From: Geobacter sp. FeAm09
Lineage (GTDB): Bacteria; Desulfobacterota; Desulfuromonadia; Geobacterales; Pseudopelobacteraceae
Length of the DNA: 64,000 bases
Assembly (NCBI RefSeq): GCF_008330225.1
Contig: NZ_CP042466.1
Location: forward strand, 1,932,501 to 1,996,500
Direction of reading: 5' to 3'
The notes under the pieces are model-generated. The model was given only the letters and a program-made list of their open reading frames with translations. It ran no database searches and was not told where the DNA came from. A program made the position numbers and the translations under genes. Below are positions 37,891-49,405 of the stretch, one piece after another; the stretch's first letter is position 1; every line of letters begins with the position of its first letter.

Positions 37891-38727
37891 CTACAGCTTT
37901 ACCACGGAGGTTATGCGGCGGTCGGAGAGAAAACGCACCAGCAGAAACAGGGGAATGCACCAGAGTGCCGTCATGAGGGCGATATTCACCACCTCGCCGA
38001 AGTAGCCGCCGATGGAATGGGGTATCGGCTCCATCACCCAGACGACGAATCCCGCGACAAAGTAGAGCGGCACGAAAATGATTGCACCCCACAGCAGGTG
38101 GGGCAGCATCCTGAGGGCTTGGGCGCTCCGCTTCATGAACAGGAATGCGGCCCCCAGAAGGGCAAGGCCGTACAGCGTTTTGATCCAGGGCAGCGCGCCG
38201 TAGTGTGCAAAAACATACCAGGCCGACACCGGTTCGTCCCGTTGGGCCGACAACTGCGCCTGGATGTCGCCGCCATGATATCCCGCCACCCCCCAGAGCC
38301 CCATGCCCAGAATGATTATGGCGGCCAGGCCGGTCCCCCACCCGATCAGATTGACCGGATGCAGCGTCTCGACCAAATCGGCAACCACGGTCGTTTCCGG
38401 CTCCGGCGGCGTAGGCGCCGCGTCGCGGGAGAATTTCTTGCCGAGCAATTCCTGGTCACGAAGGCGTTGGGCCTCTTCCCGCTGCCGCTCCACGAAAGCC
38501 TTGACCACGACCCCGCATTTCGGGCAGGTGGAGAATAATTCATCCCCAAAGGTGCTGTAACTGCACGACGGACAGGTATCCACCAGATAGGCATTGCTTT
38601 CGGCACGCGGTTTCTTGATGGAGAAAGCATGATTGCACCGCGGACAAGTCAGAAAACGTCCCTGCTCGGGGATTTCGTGGTCAGGGATGGTGCCGCTGGC
38701 ATTGCAGTGTGGACAGACTATTTTCAT
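37891..38727 (-). CDS. Zinc-ribbon membrane protein
   Basis: 278 residues. The N-terminus has an MJ0042-type zinc ribbon, CPHC and CPRC (about 5-30), and a second pair, CPSC and CPKC (about 52-72). A charged helix leads to four or so hydrophobic segments between about 125 and 275. The function is unknown. Ten bases upstream of the CcsA-like gene, so it may assist cytochrome maturation, but that is inference from position only. Confidence 0.7.
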   Translation of the reverse strand: MKIVCPHCNASGTIPDHEIPEQGRFLTCPRCNHAFSIKKPRAESNAYLVDTCPSCSYSTFGDELFSTCPKCGVVVKAFVERQREEAQRLRDQELLGKKFSRDAAPTPPEPETTVVADLVETLHPVNLIGWGTGLAAIIILGMGLWGVAGYHGGDIQAQLSAQRDEPVSAWYVFAHYGALPWIKTLYGLALLGAAFLFMKRSAQALRMLPHLLWGAIIFVPLYFVAGFVVWVMEPIPHSIGGYFGEVVNIALMTALWCIPLFLLVRFLSDRRITSVVKL

Positions 38728-38825
38728 ATCTCGACTCTCGTATGAAAATTGTGTACCGCCGGGCCGTTTTCGAAGGACAACCGAGTATTACCACAAATCA
38801 AATCCCATGAAAACCCATAGCCACC

Positions 38826-39251
38826 CTATTTCCGCATGCGCCTGCCGATCCTGCACGCCCCGTCGGCACAGGCAGAGGTTTGCCGTGGCAGGAAACGCCG
38901 AATCCGGGCAAAGGCCCGGTAGCCCAGCCTGGCAATCGGCTTGAGGCAAGGCAGTTGTATCACCGCCGCGAGAACACCATGGATGGTCGCTGCCGGAAAG
39001 GCCCGCCAGATGGCCCCCAAGGCGTCCACGCCCCGATAGACCCTGTTGCCGCGATCAATGGCGTGCACCTGGTACATGAACTCGGCCAACGGGATGCCAT
39101 AGACCCCGGGATCGAACTCCGGGACGCTGATATCGATGAATTGCAGTCTCCCGTCCCTGTCCTTCGCCCGATAGCGGGCCATTGCCGAACTGCACACCGA
39201 GCAGGAACCGTCATAGAAAACACGGAGAGGAAATTGGGGGTCGCTCTTCAC
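38826..39251 (-). CDS. DCC family thiol-disulfide oxidoreductase-like protein (DUF393)
   Basis: 141 residues with the family motif FYDGSCSVCSS, in which the CxxC lies at about 16-19, and the Asp-rich C-terminal sequence including DALGAIWRAFP. The family has a thioredoxin-like fold and no defined role. The start is a GTG at 39251 with AGGAGG four bases upstream; the longer open frame overlaps recQ in another frame and has no similarity. It follows recQ by 31 bases. Confidence 0.78.
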   Translation of the reverse strand: MKSDPQFPLRVFYDGSCSVCSSAMARYRAKDRDGRLQFIDISVPEFDPGVYGIPLAEFMYQVHAIDRGNRVYRGVDALGAIWRAFPAATIHGVLAAVIQLPCLKPIARLGYRAFARIRRFLPRQTSACADGACRIGRRMRK

Positions 39252-39282
39252 AAGGCCTCCTGCCGCAGGGCCGCACAGAACA

Positions 39283-41124
39283 CTAACTGTCGGAAGAATC
39301 TGCCTCTCCGCGGATCTCCCGCAGGAATGCCGCCCCATAGCGGGCCAATTTATGCTTCCCGACCCCGCTGATACGCGCCAGGCCCTCGTCATCCGTGGGG
39401 CGATAGGCGGCCATCTCCACCAGGGTGGCGTCCCCGAACACAACGAAGGGTGGCACCTGCTGCTCATCAGCCAGACGCTTGCGCAGAGCGCGCAAACGTT
39501 CGAAGAGCCCGCGGTCGTAGTCCAGTTCGCCCCGGCTCCGCTTCGGTTCCTTCTTCGCCGCCACCATCCTGACCCGGGGGCGGGCCAGCACCACCCGCTC
39601 CTCACCCCGCAAAACCGGTTTCGAACGGGCGGTCAGACGCAACACGGAATAATTGCCCACATCCTGCTCCAGATAGCCCAGGTGCAGCAACTGGCGTATG
39701 AGCCCGCCCCAGGCGTCCTGGGACAACTCCCTGCCGATGCCGTAGGTGGAGAGCCGGTCATGCCCCAGGCTCTGGATACGTTGGCTGTGGGAGCCGCGCA
39801 GGACTTCGATGACATGCCCCATGCCAAAGCGCTGTCCCACCCGGTAGACGCAGGAAAGGGCCTTCTGGGCATCCTCGGTGGCGTCATAGCGTTCCGGCGG
39901 ACTTTGGCAGACATCGCAGTTGCCGCAGTCATCCTCCAGATGCTCGCCGAAATACCCCAAAAGGACCCGGCGGCGGCAGGTGAGCGCCTCGGCAAAGCCG
40001 ACCATGGCGTTCAACTTGTGCAGCTCGATCCGGTTCTGGTCCGGATTGCCGCCATTTTCGATCAAGGCCCGGGAGATGGCTATGTCGCCGTAACCGAACA
40101 GGAGCAGCGCCTCGGCCGGCAACCCGTCCCTGCCGGCGCGGCCTGTTTCCTGGTAATAGCTTTCTATATTCTTCGGCAGATCATAATGTACCACAAAGCG
40201 CACATTGGGTTTGTCGATCCCCATGCCGAACGCCACGGTAGCCACCACCACCCGCAGGTCGTCCCGCTGAAATGCGTCCTGGGTCCGTTGACGCTCCGCA
40301 TCCGAAAGACCGGCATGGTAGGGGGCGGCCTTGATGCCGGCCTCGGCCAGACGCCCCGCCAACTCTTCCACCCGCTTGCGGGAAAGCGCATAGACGATGC
40401 CTGCCTCCCCGGTGCGCCCCTTGAGAAAGGCGCTCAACTGTTGGAACGGTTTCTGCTTTTCCAGCACCGTGTAGCGGATGTTCGGGCGGTCGAAACCAGC
40501 CACGTGGCAGACCGCCTCCGTCAAGCCCAGGCGCGAGACGATGTCGTTGCGTGTCTGGGGGTCGGCTGTGGCGGTGAGGGCGATCAGGGGGATGCCGGGG
40601 AACAGCTCCCGCAGCCGGCCGAGTTGCACGTATTCCGGCCGGAAATCATGTCCCCACTGGGAGACGCAGTGGGCCTCGTCAATGGCGAACAGGGCAATAT
40701 CCAGCCCCTTCAGGCGTTCCAGAAACCCGTCGCTCATCAACCGTTCCGGCGAGACGTACAGCAGGTCCAGGTGGCCGCCATGGAGCCGGGCCAGCACCTG
40801 CCGCGCCTCCGCTTCCTTCAGCGAAGAGTTGTAGAGCGCGGCAGCGACGCCGTTGGCCGTCAGGGCATCCACCTGATCCTTCATCAGGGATATGAGCGGC
40901 GAAACCACAATGCCCACGCCGGGCCGGTGCAGGGCCGGCACCTGGTAGCACAGGGACTTGCCGCCGCCGGTCGGCATGAGGACAAAGGCGTCCTCGCCGG
41001 CAATGAGGGCGGAGATGATCTCCTGCTGGTGCGGCCTGAAGGACGTATAGCCGAAAATGTTCTTCAGGGTTTCCTGCAAGGATGGGGGCGTGGCACCACC
41101 GGACAGGACCGGATGGCCGCTCAT
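39283..41124 (-). CDS. recQ: ATP-dependent DNA helicase RecQ
   Basis: A 3'-5' helicase in recombination and replication-fork repair. The 613-residue protein has the helicase core with TGGGKSLCYQ (about 53-62), DEAHCVSQWGHDFRP, QETGRAGRDG, the RecQ-Ct zinc motif (CRRR...CGNCDVC) and an HRDC domain at the C-terminus. Its ATG overlaps the DUF502 stop as TGATG, so translation is coupled. Confidence 0.96.
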   Translation of the reverse strand: MSGHPVLSGGATPPSLQETLKNIFGYTSFRPHQQEIISALIAGEDAFVLMPTGGGKSLCYQVPALHRPGVGIVVSPLISLMKDQVDALTANGVAAALYNSSLKEAEARQVLARLHGGHLDLLYVSPERLMSDGFLERLKGLDIALFAIDEAHCVSQWGHDFRPEYVQLGRLRELFPGIPLIALTATADPQTRNDIVSRLGLTEAVCHVAGFDRPNIRYTVLEKQKPFQQLSAFLKGRTGEAGIVYALSRKRVEELAGRLAEAGIKAAPYHAGLSDAERQRTQDAFQRDDLRVVVATVAFGMGIDKPNVRFVVHYDLPKNIESYYQETGRAGRDGLPAEALLLFGYGDIAISRALIENGGNPDQNRIELHKLNAMVGFAEALTCRRRVLLGYFGEHLEDDCGNCDVCQSPPERYDATEDAQKALSCVYRVGQRFGMGHVIEVLRGSHSQRIQSLGHDRLSTYGIGRELSQDAWGGLIRQLLHLGYLEQDVGNYSVLRLTARSKPVLRGEERVVLARPRVRMVAAKKEPKRSRGELDYDRGLFERLRALRKRLADEQQVPPFVVFGDATLVEMAAYRPTDDEGLARISGVGKHKLARYGAAFLREIRGEADSSDS

Positions 41125-41714
41125 CAGCTTATCACCACGCCGCCGGAAACCACGAATTTAACGGCTTCCTCAACGGTCATACCGCTGTCGAACACCTCGT
41201 TCTCCCGGAAAAACAGGGCAAAGCCGGAGGTGGGGTTGGGCATGGTCGGCACGTAGACCACCACCAGCGGTATCCCGTCACGCACCACTTCGGCCGTTAC
41301 AAATCCGATGGCGCGTACGCCGGGACGCGGCCATTCCACAAAGACCGCCCGGCGATAGGAGGTCTTCCCCTCCCGGAACACCTTGATCAATTGCTTGCTG
41401 GACGAGTAGATCGACTTGACGAGTGGGATGCGTTCCAGCAGTCGGTCCCCCAGCTTGAGAAACTGATTCCCCAGAACATTGGTGGCAAAGATGCCGGCGA
41501 AGTAGATGACGACCGCGCCGGTAATCATGCCGAGGCCCGGGATATGCAACTCGTGGTGGATGAAGAGACTGAAAAGGGTATCCAGATAGCTGCCCAGAAT
41601 GCCATCGGCAAAGCTGAACAAAAATGTCAGGATGAAGATCGTGATCCCGACCGGGATCACCACGAACAGGCCGGCGATGAATTTTTCCTTCAGATGATCG
41701 ACGATGAATTTCAT
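41124..41714 (-). CDS. DUF502 family membrane protein
   Basis: 196 residues with two hydrophobic helices (about 13-35 and 55-80) and a C-terminal cytoplasmic or periplasmic beta domain. The DUF502 pattern includes GLFVVIPVGIT, IPLVKSIYSSSKQ and VYVPTMPNPTSGF. Function unknown. ATG at 41714 has GAGGGG five bases upstream; the in-frame ATG at 41726 lacks one. Coupled to recQ by a one-base overlap. Confidence 0.85.
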   Translation of the reverse strand: MKFIVDHLKEKFIAGLFVVIPVGITIFILTFLFSFADGILGSYLDTLFSLFIHHELHIPGLGMITGAVVIYFAGIFATNVLGNQFLKLGDRLLERIPLVKSIYSSSKQLIKVFREGKTSYRRAVFVEWPRPGVRAIGFVTAEVVRDGIPLVVVYVPTMPNPTSGFALFFRENEVFDSGMTVEEAVKFVVSGGVVIS

Positions 41715-41832
41715 GAAACCCCTCACAATGGTGTTGTGCCGAGCATACCTTTTGCCTTGATAAAGTCAATAGCTGAGGCACGGGCCGGACATCCCGCGTG
41801 AAAACCGGTACGTGGCCACGCCGGATCGAAAC

Positions 41833-41861
41833 AAAAACGGCCCGCATATGCAGGCCGTTTT
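41833..41861 (-). terminator. Terminator of the receiver-GGDEF gene
   Basis: AAAACGGCC and GGCCGTTTT flank a GCATATGC self-complementary centre (41834-41861), with five T on the minus strand after the stem. It lies 40 bases past the response regulator gene and can also work on the plus strand. Confidence 0.75.
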
Positions 41862-41900
41862 GAGCAATATTTCAGGTTTTGCATCAAGCCTGGGACCATT

Positions 41901-42857
41901 CTAGCCGATCCTGACCCCCTTGATCGTTTCGCCCCCTTCTTCCCGTGCCGTTGTGAGGCAGCGATCCGCATTGTCAATCAGCACCTCCGCCGTCATGCCG
42001 GTCTTCTGTTGGCTGGCGGTAAAACCGGACACCCCGAAACTGGCGTTTATCCGCACCTCCTTGTCGTACATCCTGATGACCTGGGAAGCGATCCTGAGCC
42101 GCAAGCGCTTGGCCACGATCATGGCTGCGGTCATGTCGGTTTCCGCCAGGACCACCATAAACGAGTCCTCACCGTAGCGCGCCAGCCAGTCTACATCCTT
42201 GCGAATCGACTCTGCCAGGCAATCGGCGCAGCTCTTGAGCACCACGTCGCCGGAGTAGTGCCCGTAGGCCCCGATAACGTCCCTGAATTGATTGATGCTG
42301 ACCAGTATCAGGGAGAGCGAACGCTCGTATCGGTACGCCCGTTTGATCTCATGGGGGATATGGTCCTCCATGTAGCGGCGGTTGAAGGTTCCGGTCACCG
42401 GGTCGATGAGGGAGAGGCTTTTGATCTCTTCGATAAAGCGCTGCTGGGAAATCTCCAGATCGAGCACCCGTTTGGCCGTTTTCAGGCGGGAGACCAGTTC
42501 GGCCTGATGGGCCGGCTTGATCAGATATTCGTCGGCGCCGGCCTCGAGCCCGGCAATGATGTCGTTTTTGGAATCCTGAGAGGTAAGAAGGATGATAAAG
42601 GTGTAACGGCCGGAGTCGTCGGCGCGGATGGCCCGGCATAGTTCCAGGCCGTTCATCTCGGGCATAACCCAGTCGGTCATGACGATCGGGTAATACCCTT
42701 TCCTGAAGATCTCCAGGCCTTCCTTGCCGTTTTCGGCAACGACCACCTCGTGTCCCGCCGCCTTCAGACTGGCTTCGAGAACGGTCCTTTGCAGGCGGTT
42801 GTCGTCCACGACAAGAATGGGAAACGTTTCCTGCTGATTCTGTTTGGTCTCTTCCAT
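41901..42857 (-). CDS. Response regulator with degenerate GGDEF domain
   Basis: 318 residues. The receiver domain (about 13-130) is complete: acidic pair DD near 18, phospho-acceptor Asp in MTDWVMP, Thr in LLTSQ and Lys in IKPA. The GGDEF domain (about 150-318) keeps the fold and NRRYM start, but the signature is RYGEDSF instead of RYGGDEF, and the metal-binding Asp position is Ser (VSINQF). Cyclase activity is therefore doubtful; it may act through phosphorylation-dependent binding instead. It lies 21 bases after the 2-hydroxyacid dehydrogenase gene on the same strand. Confidence 0.85.
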   Translation of the reverse strand: MEETKQNQQETFPILVVDDNRLQRTVLEASLKAAGHEVVVAENGKEGLEIFRKGYYPIVMTDWVMPEMNGLELCRAIRADDSGRYTFIILLTSQDSKNDIIAGLEAGADEYLIKPAHQAELVSRLKTAKRVLDLEISQQRFIEEIKSLSLIDPVTGTFNRRYMEDHIPHEIKRAYRYERSLSLILVSINQFRDVIGAYGHYSGDVVLKSCADCLAESIRKDVDWLARYGEDSFMVVLAETDMTAAMIVAKRLRLRIASQVIRMYDKEVRINASFGVSGFTASQQKTGMTAEVLIDNADRCLTTAREEGGETIKGVRIG

Positions 42858-42878
42858 TGGCGAATCTCCCGGGGAATG

Positions 42879-43877
42879 TTACCGCACGGCAACCGGCGCA
42901 AGATGCCGGCTGTTGACCACGTTGATCGGGGCGCCTGCGCGGTATGAGGCAACGTTGGCGGCAACGATGTCCATGAGCCGCCGGCGCGCCGCCAGCGAGG
43001 CCCAGGCTATATGGGGCGTAAAGATGCAGTTGGGCGCGGACAGGAGAGGATTGCCGGCGAGCATCGGCTCATGGGCGACCACATCCAGCCCGGCGCCGGC
43101 TATCCGGCCGGCGTGCAGCGCCCGGGCCAGGTCGGCTTCGTTCACCAGCCCTCCCCGTGCCACGTTGATCAGAAACGCGCTGGACTTCATCATCCCCAGA
43201 AGCCGGGAGTTGACGAAACCGGTATTGTCGCTGGTTTGGGGACAGTTGAGACTTACCACGTCCGCCGTAGAGAACAACTCGTCCAGACCGACGAACCGGA
43301 CCGGTACCGGCCCCGCATCCTGTGGGATGCGAGGGGCATGGGCGATGATCCGCATACCGAAAGCGGCGCCGATACGGGCCACCGCCCGCCCGATGGTACC
43401 GTAACCAACGATGCCCAGCGTCAGGCCGTCCAGCTCCACGATCGGCGCCTTCCAGAAGGAGTGGTCGGGGCAGTCCGTCCATTCGCCGGCCTTGACTGCG
43501 GCGTTGTGAACGCCCACCTGCACGGCCAACTCCAGAAGCAGGGCAAAGGTGGTCTGGGCAACCGATTCGGTGGAATAGGCGGGAACGTTTGACACCGGAA
43601 TACCCAGTTGGCCGGCAACGGCCACATCGATATTATTGTATCCCGTGGCCAGAAGCGAAATGTATCTGAGTTTCGGCAGAGCATTCAGGACGGACGCATC
43701 GAGCTTGACCTTGCTGGTCAGGATTATTTCCGCATCACTTGCCCGCTCCAGGGTGAGCTCGGGCGGGGTACGGTCATAAACGGTGCATGTCCCCTGGTTT
43801 TCGACCGGGGTCCAGGGGTTGTCGCCGGGGTTGATGGTATAGCCGTCAAGAATAACGATCCTGGTGGTTTCAGACAT
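42879..43877 (-). CDS. D-isomer-specific 2-hydroxyacid dehydrogenase
   Basis: NAD(P)-dependent reduction of 2-oxo acids; hydroxypyruvate reductase/glycerate dehydrogenase is the closest type by feel. The 332-residue protein has GIVGYGTIGRAVA (about 158-170) for NAD binding, Arg in INVARGGLVNEADL, Glu in DVVAHEPM and the catalytic His in TPHIAWAS. The substrate is not determined from sequence. It lies between the two c-di-GMP-type genes on the same strand. Confidence 0.88.
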   Translation of the reverse strand: MSETTRIVILDGYTINPGDNPWTPVENQGTCTVYDRTPPELTLERASDAEIILTSKVKLDASVLNALPKLRYISLLATGYNNIDVAVAGQLGIPVSNVPAYSTESVAQTTFALLLELAVQVGVHNAAVKAGEWTDCPDHSFWKAPIVELDGLTLGIVGYGTIGRAVARIGAAFGMRIIAHAPRIPQDAGPVPVRFVGLDELFSTADVVSLNCPQTSDNTGFVNSRLLGMMKSSAFLINVARGGLVNEADLARALHAGRIAGAGLDVVAHEPMLAGNPLLSAPNCIFTPHIAWASLAARRRLMDIVAANVASYRAGAPINVVNSRHLAPVAVR

Positions 43878-43929
43878 GAAGACCAGCTCCTTTTTTCATT
43901 TTTCTGCGGGCGGGGGCGGTACTCGCTCC

Positions 43930-46497
43930 TTACCCGCGGCCCCACGCGCGGACCATTGCCGCGAAGTCAGCAGCGGGTAGCGGGCGGCCGAAATAGTATC
44001 CCTGGATCATCTCACAGTTGTGCTCGGCGAGAAAAGACAACTGTTCTCCGGTCTCCACCCCCTCGGCCACGACCGTCATGTTGAGGTTGTGCGCCATGAG
44101 GATGATGGTCCGCACAATAGTGGCGTCATCAGGATTCACAAGAATGTCGTCCACGAATGACTTGTCTATCTTCACGACATCGATGGGAAACCGTTTCAGA
44201 TAACCAAGGGACGAATAGCCCGTGCCGAAATCGTCCAGGGAGAGGCCGAGCCCCATGCCCTTGAGTGCATGGAGTTTTGCCACCGCCTCATCCACATTGT
44301 TCATGAGATAGCTCTCGGTAAGCTCAAGCTCCAGAAGGGCGGGGTCAAAACCGGTTTCGGCGAGGATTGCACCGATTCGCTCCACCAGATCCTGCTGTTT
44401 GAACTGGCGTGCCGAAATATTCACCGCCATCGTCATGGGCGGCAGTCCCTCTGCCTGCCACGCGTTGCTCTGTTCACATACCGTGCGCAGTACCCACTCG
44501 CCGATCATGATGATCAGGCCGGTCTCTTCCGCCAGGGGGATGAACGTATCCGGCGGGATCAATCCCCGCTCGGGGTGGTTCCAGCGCACAAGCGCCTCCA
44601 TCCCCTGTATCCGCCGGGTGGCCAACTCAACCTTGGGCTGATAATGGATCACGAATTCTCCACGCTCAAGGGCACGCCTCAGCCCGATTTCGAGCTCCAT
44701 ACGGTCCACAACCCGGGTGTTCATCTCGGTCGTAAAGAACTGGAAGCCGGCCCTCCCCTTGTCCTTGACGTGATACATGGCGGTGTCGGCCTTGGTGAGC
44801 AGGGCCACTGCGCTGTCGTCGTCGTTGGGGTACAGGGCGAGCCCGATGCTGGGCGACACGAAGAACTCATTGCCATTGACCACGAATGGCTCGAAAAAGT
44901 GTCTCAAGAGGTGTTCCGCCACCAGGATAACGTCTTCAATCCTGCCGATGCGGGTGAGGATGATCACGAACTCGTCGCCGCCGATCCGGGCGATGGTATC
45001 GCCGCTCCGGACGACGGATTTCAGCCGGTTGGCGACGCTTTTCAGGAGTTGATCGCCGACCGGATGACCATAGGTATCATTGATGATCTTGAAGTTGTCA
45101 AGGTCCAGGAGCAGGACCGCCACGATATGCCCTTCCCGCCGTGCCGCCGCCAGGGCCTGTTCCAGGCGGTCATGGAGAAGATAGCGGTTGGGGATGCCGG
45201 TCAGAAGGTCGTGATTTGCCTGAAAAAACAACGTTTCCTCAAACTGTTTCCGCTCTCTGATGTCCTTGACCATGATGCAGAGGGCTTCCCTGCCCTCATA
45301 GGGTATCAGGCCGGCGCTCAGTTCGGCATCGAGGGCAGAACCGTCCTTACGGCGGAGGCGGTACTCCCGTTTTTGTTGCAGGAGCCTTTCTATCAGGGTG
45401 TCGGTTATGGCTGCATCGCCGAAGGCAAGCTGGCCGAGATTGAGGCCGACCAACTCTTCGGCGGTGTATCCCAGATAGTTCTGGATCGCACCGTTTGATT
45501 CTATGATCGTGCCGTTGGCCCGGTCCGTGATGATGATCCCCTCGTTGGCCCCCTCTATGACCAGGCTATAGCGCTGTTCAAGCTCTTTCCCCTGCTGCCG
45601 GGACACGGCGAGTTTTCCCAGCAGGAAACGCACGATGGCGGCAAAGCCCAGGACCAGGCCCAAAAAGCAGAGCAGGAAGTAGCCTACGGCCCGCATTCCC
45701 TTTCCGTAGATGGTGCGCCGGTCGGTCACTTTGACGATAAAGGCTTTGTGGCCGTACACATCCTTTACCAGGGCATAACCATTGATGTAACGGAATCCGT
45801 CCGCCTCGACCACGCGCGGGTTGGCCTCGCTCAGCCGCTTTCCGGCCTCGCCCGGGGTGTTCGTCGTCCCGGCCGGCAGCAGTTGCAGAGAAAGGCGGGC
45901 CATGGTCGCCAAACCGGCAACCTCGGCCGTATTCAGATACCGCCCCATGAGCAACGTGCCCCGGATCGGCCCTTTGTACTCGCTGGTCAGCACGGGCCGC
46001 GAGGCGATTATCATCAAGCCTTCCGGCAGGTTTATGACACCTTTGACCGTGCTGTCAGGCACCATATGGCTCAGCAGCAGGCTCCCGGGGGATATGTGGC
46101 GGGACAAACCGGCAGGGGCCGGCGTCAACCGGTTTTTTTCAGGATCAAAAGCCTTGCCGTAGATCACCTCTCCGGCGTTGTTGAGATACATGATCAAATT
46201 GAGGCGTTGTTTTGCAAAGGTAGGAGAGGTCAGGTTCGATTTTTCAAAAGCCTGGTTGCCGTCCCGCACGTAGCGGTAGGCATCATCCCAGGCGGAATAA
46301 TCGCTACAGACGATGTTGAGGCTATTGGCTTCATCGTTGATCAGGTTGACCGCCCGTTCCACATTCTCTGCAGCTTCCTGTATCTCGATCCGGGCAAAGC
46401 TGTCGAGCAGGAACACCTTGGTAACAAGATAGAGCAGCAGAAACATCCCTGCCAAAGACGCGGACAATATCGGCAAAGATTTGGAGCGTAGCTTCAT
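43930..46497 (-). CDS. CHASE4-PAS-GGDEF-EAL membrane signalling protein
   Basis: 855 residues. A transmembrane helix (about 8-30), a periplasmic CHASE4 sensor (about 40-270, with the YSAWDDAY pattern), a second helix (about 285-310), PAS (about 320-430), GGDEF with an intact RIGGDEFV signature, and EAL with MEALVRW and the DDFGTGYSS and KIDKSFV motifs. Both catalytic domains look intact, so it could make and degrade c-di-GMP. ATG at 46497 begins a clear N-terminal helix; the ATG at 46542 has no binding site. The gap upstream is A/T-rich. Confidence 0.9.
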   Translation of the reverse strand: MKLRSKSLPILSASLAGMFLLLYLVTKVFLLDSFARIEIQEAAENVERAVNLINDEANSLNIVCSDYSAWDDAYRYVRDGNQAFEKSNLTSPTFAKQRLNLIMYLNNAGEVIYGKAFDPEKNRLTPAPAGLSRHISPGSLLLSHMVPDSTVKGVINLPEGLMIIASRPVLTSEYKGPIRGTLLMGRYLNTAEVAGLATMARLSLQLLPAGTTNTPGEAGKRLSEANPRVVEADGFRYINGYALVKDVYGHKAFIVKVTDRRTIYGKGMRAVGYFLLCFLGLVLGFAAIVRFLLGKLAVSRQQGKELEQRYSLVIEGANEGIIITDRANGTIIESNGAIQNYLGYTAEELVGLNLGQLAFGDAAITDTLIERLLQQKREYRLRRKDGSALDAELSAGLIPYEGREALCIMVKDIRERKQFEETLFFQANHDLLTGIPNRYLLHDRLEQALAAARREGHIVAVLLLDLDNFKIINDTYGHPVGDQLLKSVANRLKSVVRSGDTIARIGGDEFVIILTRIGRIEDVILVAEHLLRHFFEPFVVNGNEFFVSPSIGLALYPNDDDSAVALLTKADTAMYHVKDKGRAGFQFFTTEMNTRVVDRMELEIGLRRALERGEFVIHYQPKVELATRRIQGMEALVRWNHPERGLIPPDTFIPLAEETGLIIMIGEWVLRTVCEQSNAWQAEGLPPMTMAVNISARQFKQQDLVERIGAILAETGFDPALLELELTESYLMNNVDEAVAKLHALKGMGLGLSLDDFGTGYSSLGYLKRFPIDVVKIDKSFVDDILVNPDDATIVRTIILMAHNLNMTVVAEGVETGEQLSFLAEHNCEMIQGYYFGRPLPAADFAAMVRAWGRG

Positions 46498-46673
46498 AGA
46501 TGAACCCGGTAAGACCAAAGGGATGGGATAAGAAAAAATCATTAAAAAAGCGGCACAGTTGTTTCAATGAATACTGTGTCGCGGTCTTATTTACTATATA
46601 TAATTAAAAATCAATGAGTTGCAAGTAAAAAAACAGGTTTTACCATGGAGTGGACAGAACGGAGGGGTTCCCT

Positions 46674-47267
46674 TCATGTCGGCGCTGCACCTGCTCCACG
46701 GAAATCCGCAACGAATTCGCGGACAGCGGGGAGAAAACAGCGGAAATCATCGCGCAGTCCGGAATAGTTGCGTCTCAATTCCCGTTCTCCGCCAGCCAGT
46801 GGGTTATCCCGCGTCACCCGCCGCGACATGCGCTCAAGAGCCAGGCCGATGCCCTCTATCTCGCAATAGGACGGGAGCAGTTCTTCGAAGATGACCGGCA
46901 GCAGGCCCTGAAGGCGTTCCGGCAACCATGTACGATGTCCTTCGACCATTTTCCTGACCCGGGCCAGATAGCTCGCCAGAGGTTCGTCCGTCCACTCCTC
47001 CCAACCAGCAGACAGAAAATGATCATAAAACAGATCGACGAAGATGCCGCGCCACATTCGATACTGCGGCGCAATCCGGCCATAGCTCCGGCGAAAATAA
47101 AGCTGTTGCTGGGCAAAGCTGTCGATCCGCCGGTGCAGTAGGATTCCCGACGCTATACCGGGAGGGTAACCCTCGCCGACCCTCCCTTTGACAAAATCCC
47201 CCATAAAGTTGCCGGTCAGCAGTTCAGGGTCGTCGCCGGACAGATAGAGGTGGAAAAGAAAGTTCAT
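46674..47267 (-). CDS. acpH: Acyl carrier protein phosphodiesterase
   Basis: Removes the 4'-phosphopantetheine arm from holo-ACP. The 197-residue protein starts MNFLFHLYLSGDDPELLTGN and has the metal-binding HRRID and FVDLFYDHFL motifs of the AcpH/DUF479 family. It lies apart from acpP, between the c-di-GMP gene and glnA. Its role in ACP turnover is still poorly defined in any organism. Confidence 0.9.
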   Translation of the reverse strand: MNFLFHLYLSGDDPELLTGNFMGDFVKGRVGEGYPPGIASGILLHRRIDSFAQQQLYFRRSYGRIAPQYRMWRGIFVDLFYDHFLSAGWEEWTDEPLASYLARVRKMVEGHRTWLPERLQGLLPVIFEELLPSYCEIEGIGLALERMSRRVTRDNPLAGGERELRRNYSGLRDDFRCFLPAVREFVADFRGAGAAPT

Positions 47268-47392
47268 GTAGTCACCTTGCGGGTCGATAGACTAGGCATG
47301 CCTCGGGTGCGGTTCGACAAAAGAATATTGTAATCGGTTCATCGCCGGCTTCGGCACTTTATCATCAGGCATGACTTGATTGCAAAAAGAGA

Positions 47393-47418
47393 AAACCCCG
47401 CCTGAAAAGGCGGGGTTT
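47393..47418 (-). terminator. Terminator of glnBA
   Basis: AACCCCGCCT and AGGCGGGGTT form a perfect 10-bp stem around a GAAA loop. On the minus strand four T follow. It lies 49 bases past glnA. Confidence 0.9.
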
Positions 47419-47466
47419 GTCGATGTTCACGGGGGAAGATTCCCTCCCCTTTGGCGCTGCTGTACC

Positions 47467-48879
<1,413 letters not shown>

Positions 48880-48924
48880 CAGCTTCTCCTTTCGGGGGGA
48901 TATGTAGTAAACCGCTTTAGTGCC

Positions 48925-49329
<405 letters not shown>

Positions 49330-49361
49330 GCGGTAAGCTGCTGCCCACCTTCAATAAACCT

Positions 49362-49377
49362 TGCAAACACTTTGCCA
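49362..49377 (-). promoter_or_regulatory. Sigma54-type promoter of glnBA
   Basis: On the minus strand TGGCAAAGTGTTTGCA matches the -24/-12 consensus, with exactly ten bases between the GG and GC. It lies about 100 bases upstream of glnB. Nitrogen-limitation control by an NtrC-type activator is the likely meaning; I did not identify an activator site. Confidence 0.7.
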
Positions 49378-49405
49378 ACTTTGCCACACATAAACCACAA
49401 CAATG

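Noticed and set aside
39352-41256. A 634-codon plus-strand open frame opposite recQ
   Set aside because: Antisense shadow; recQ has all its motifs on the other strand.
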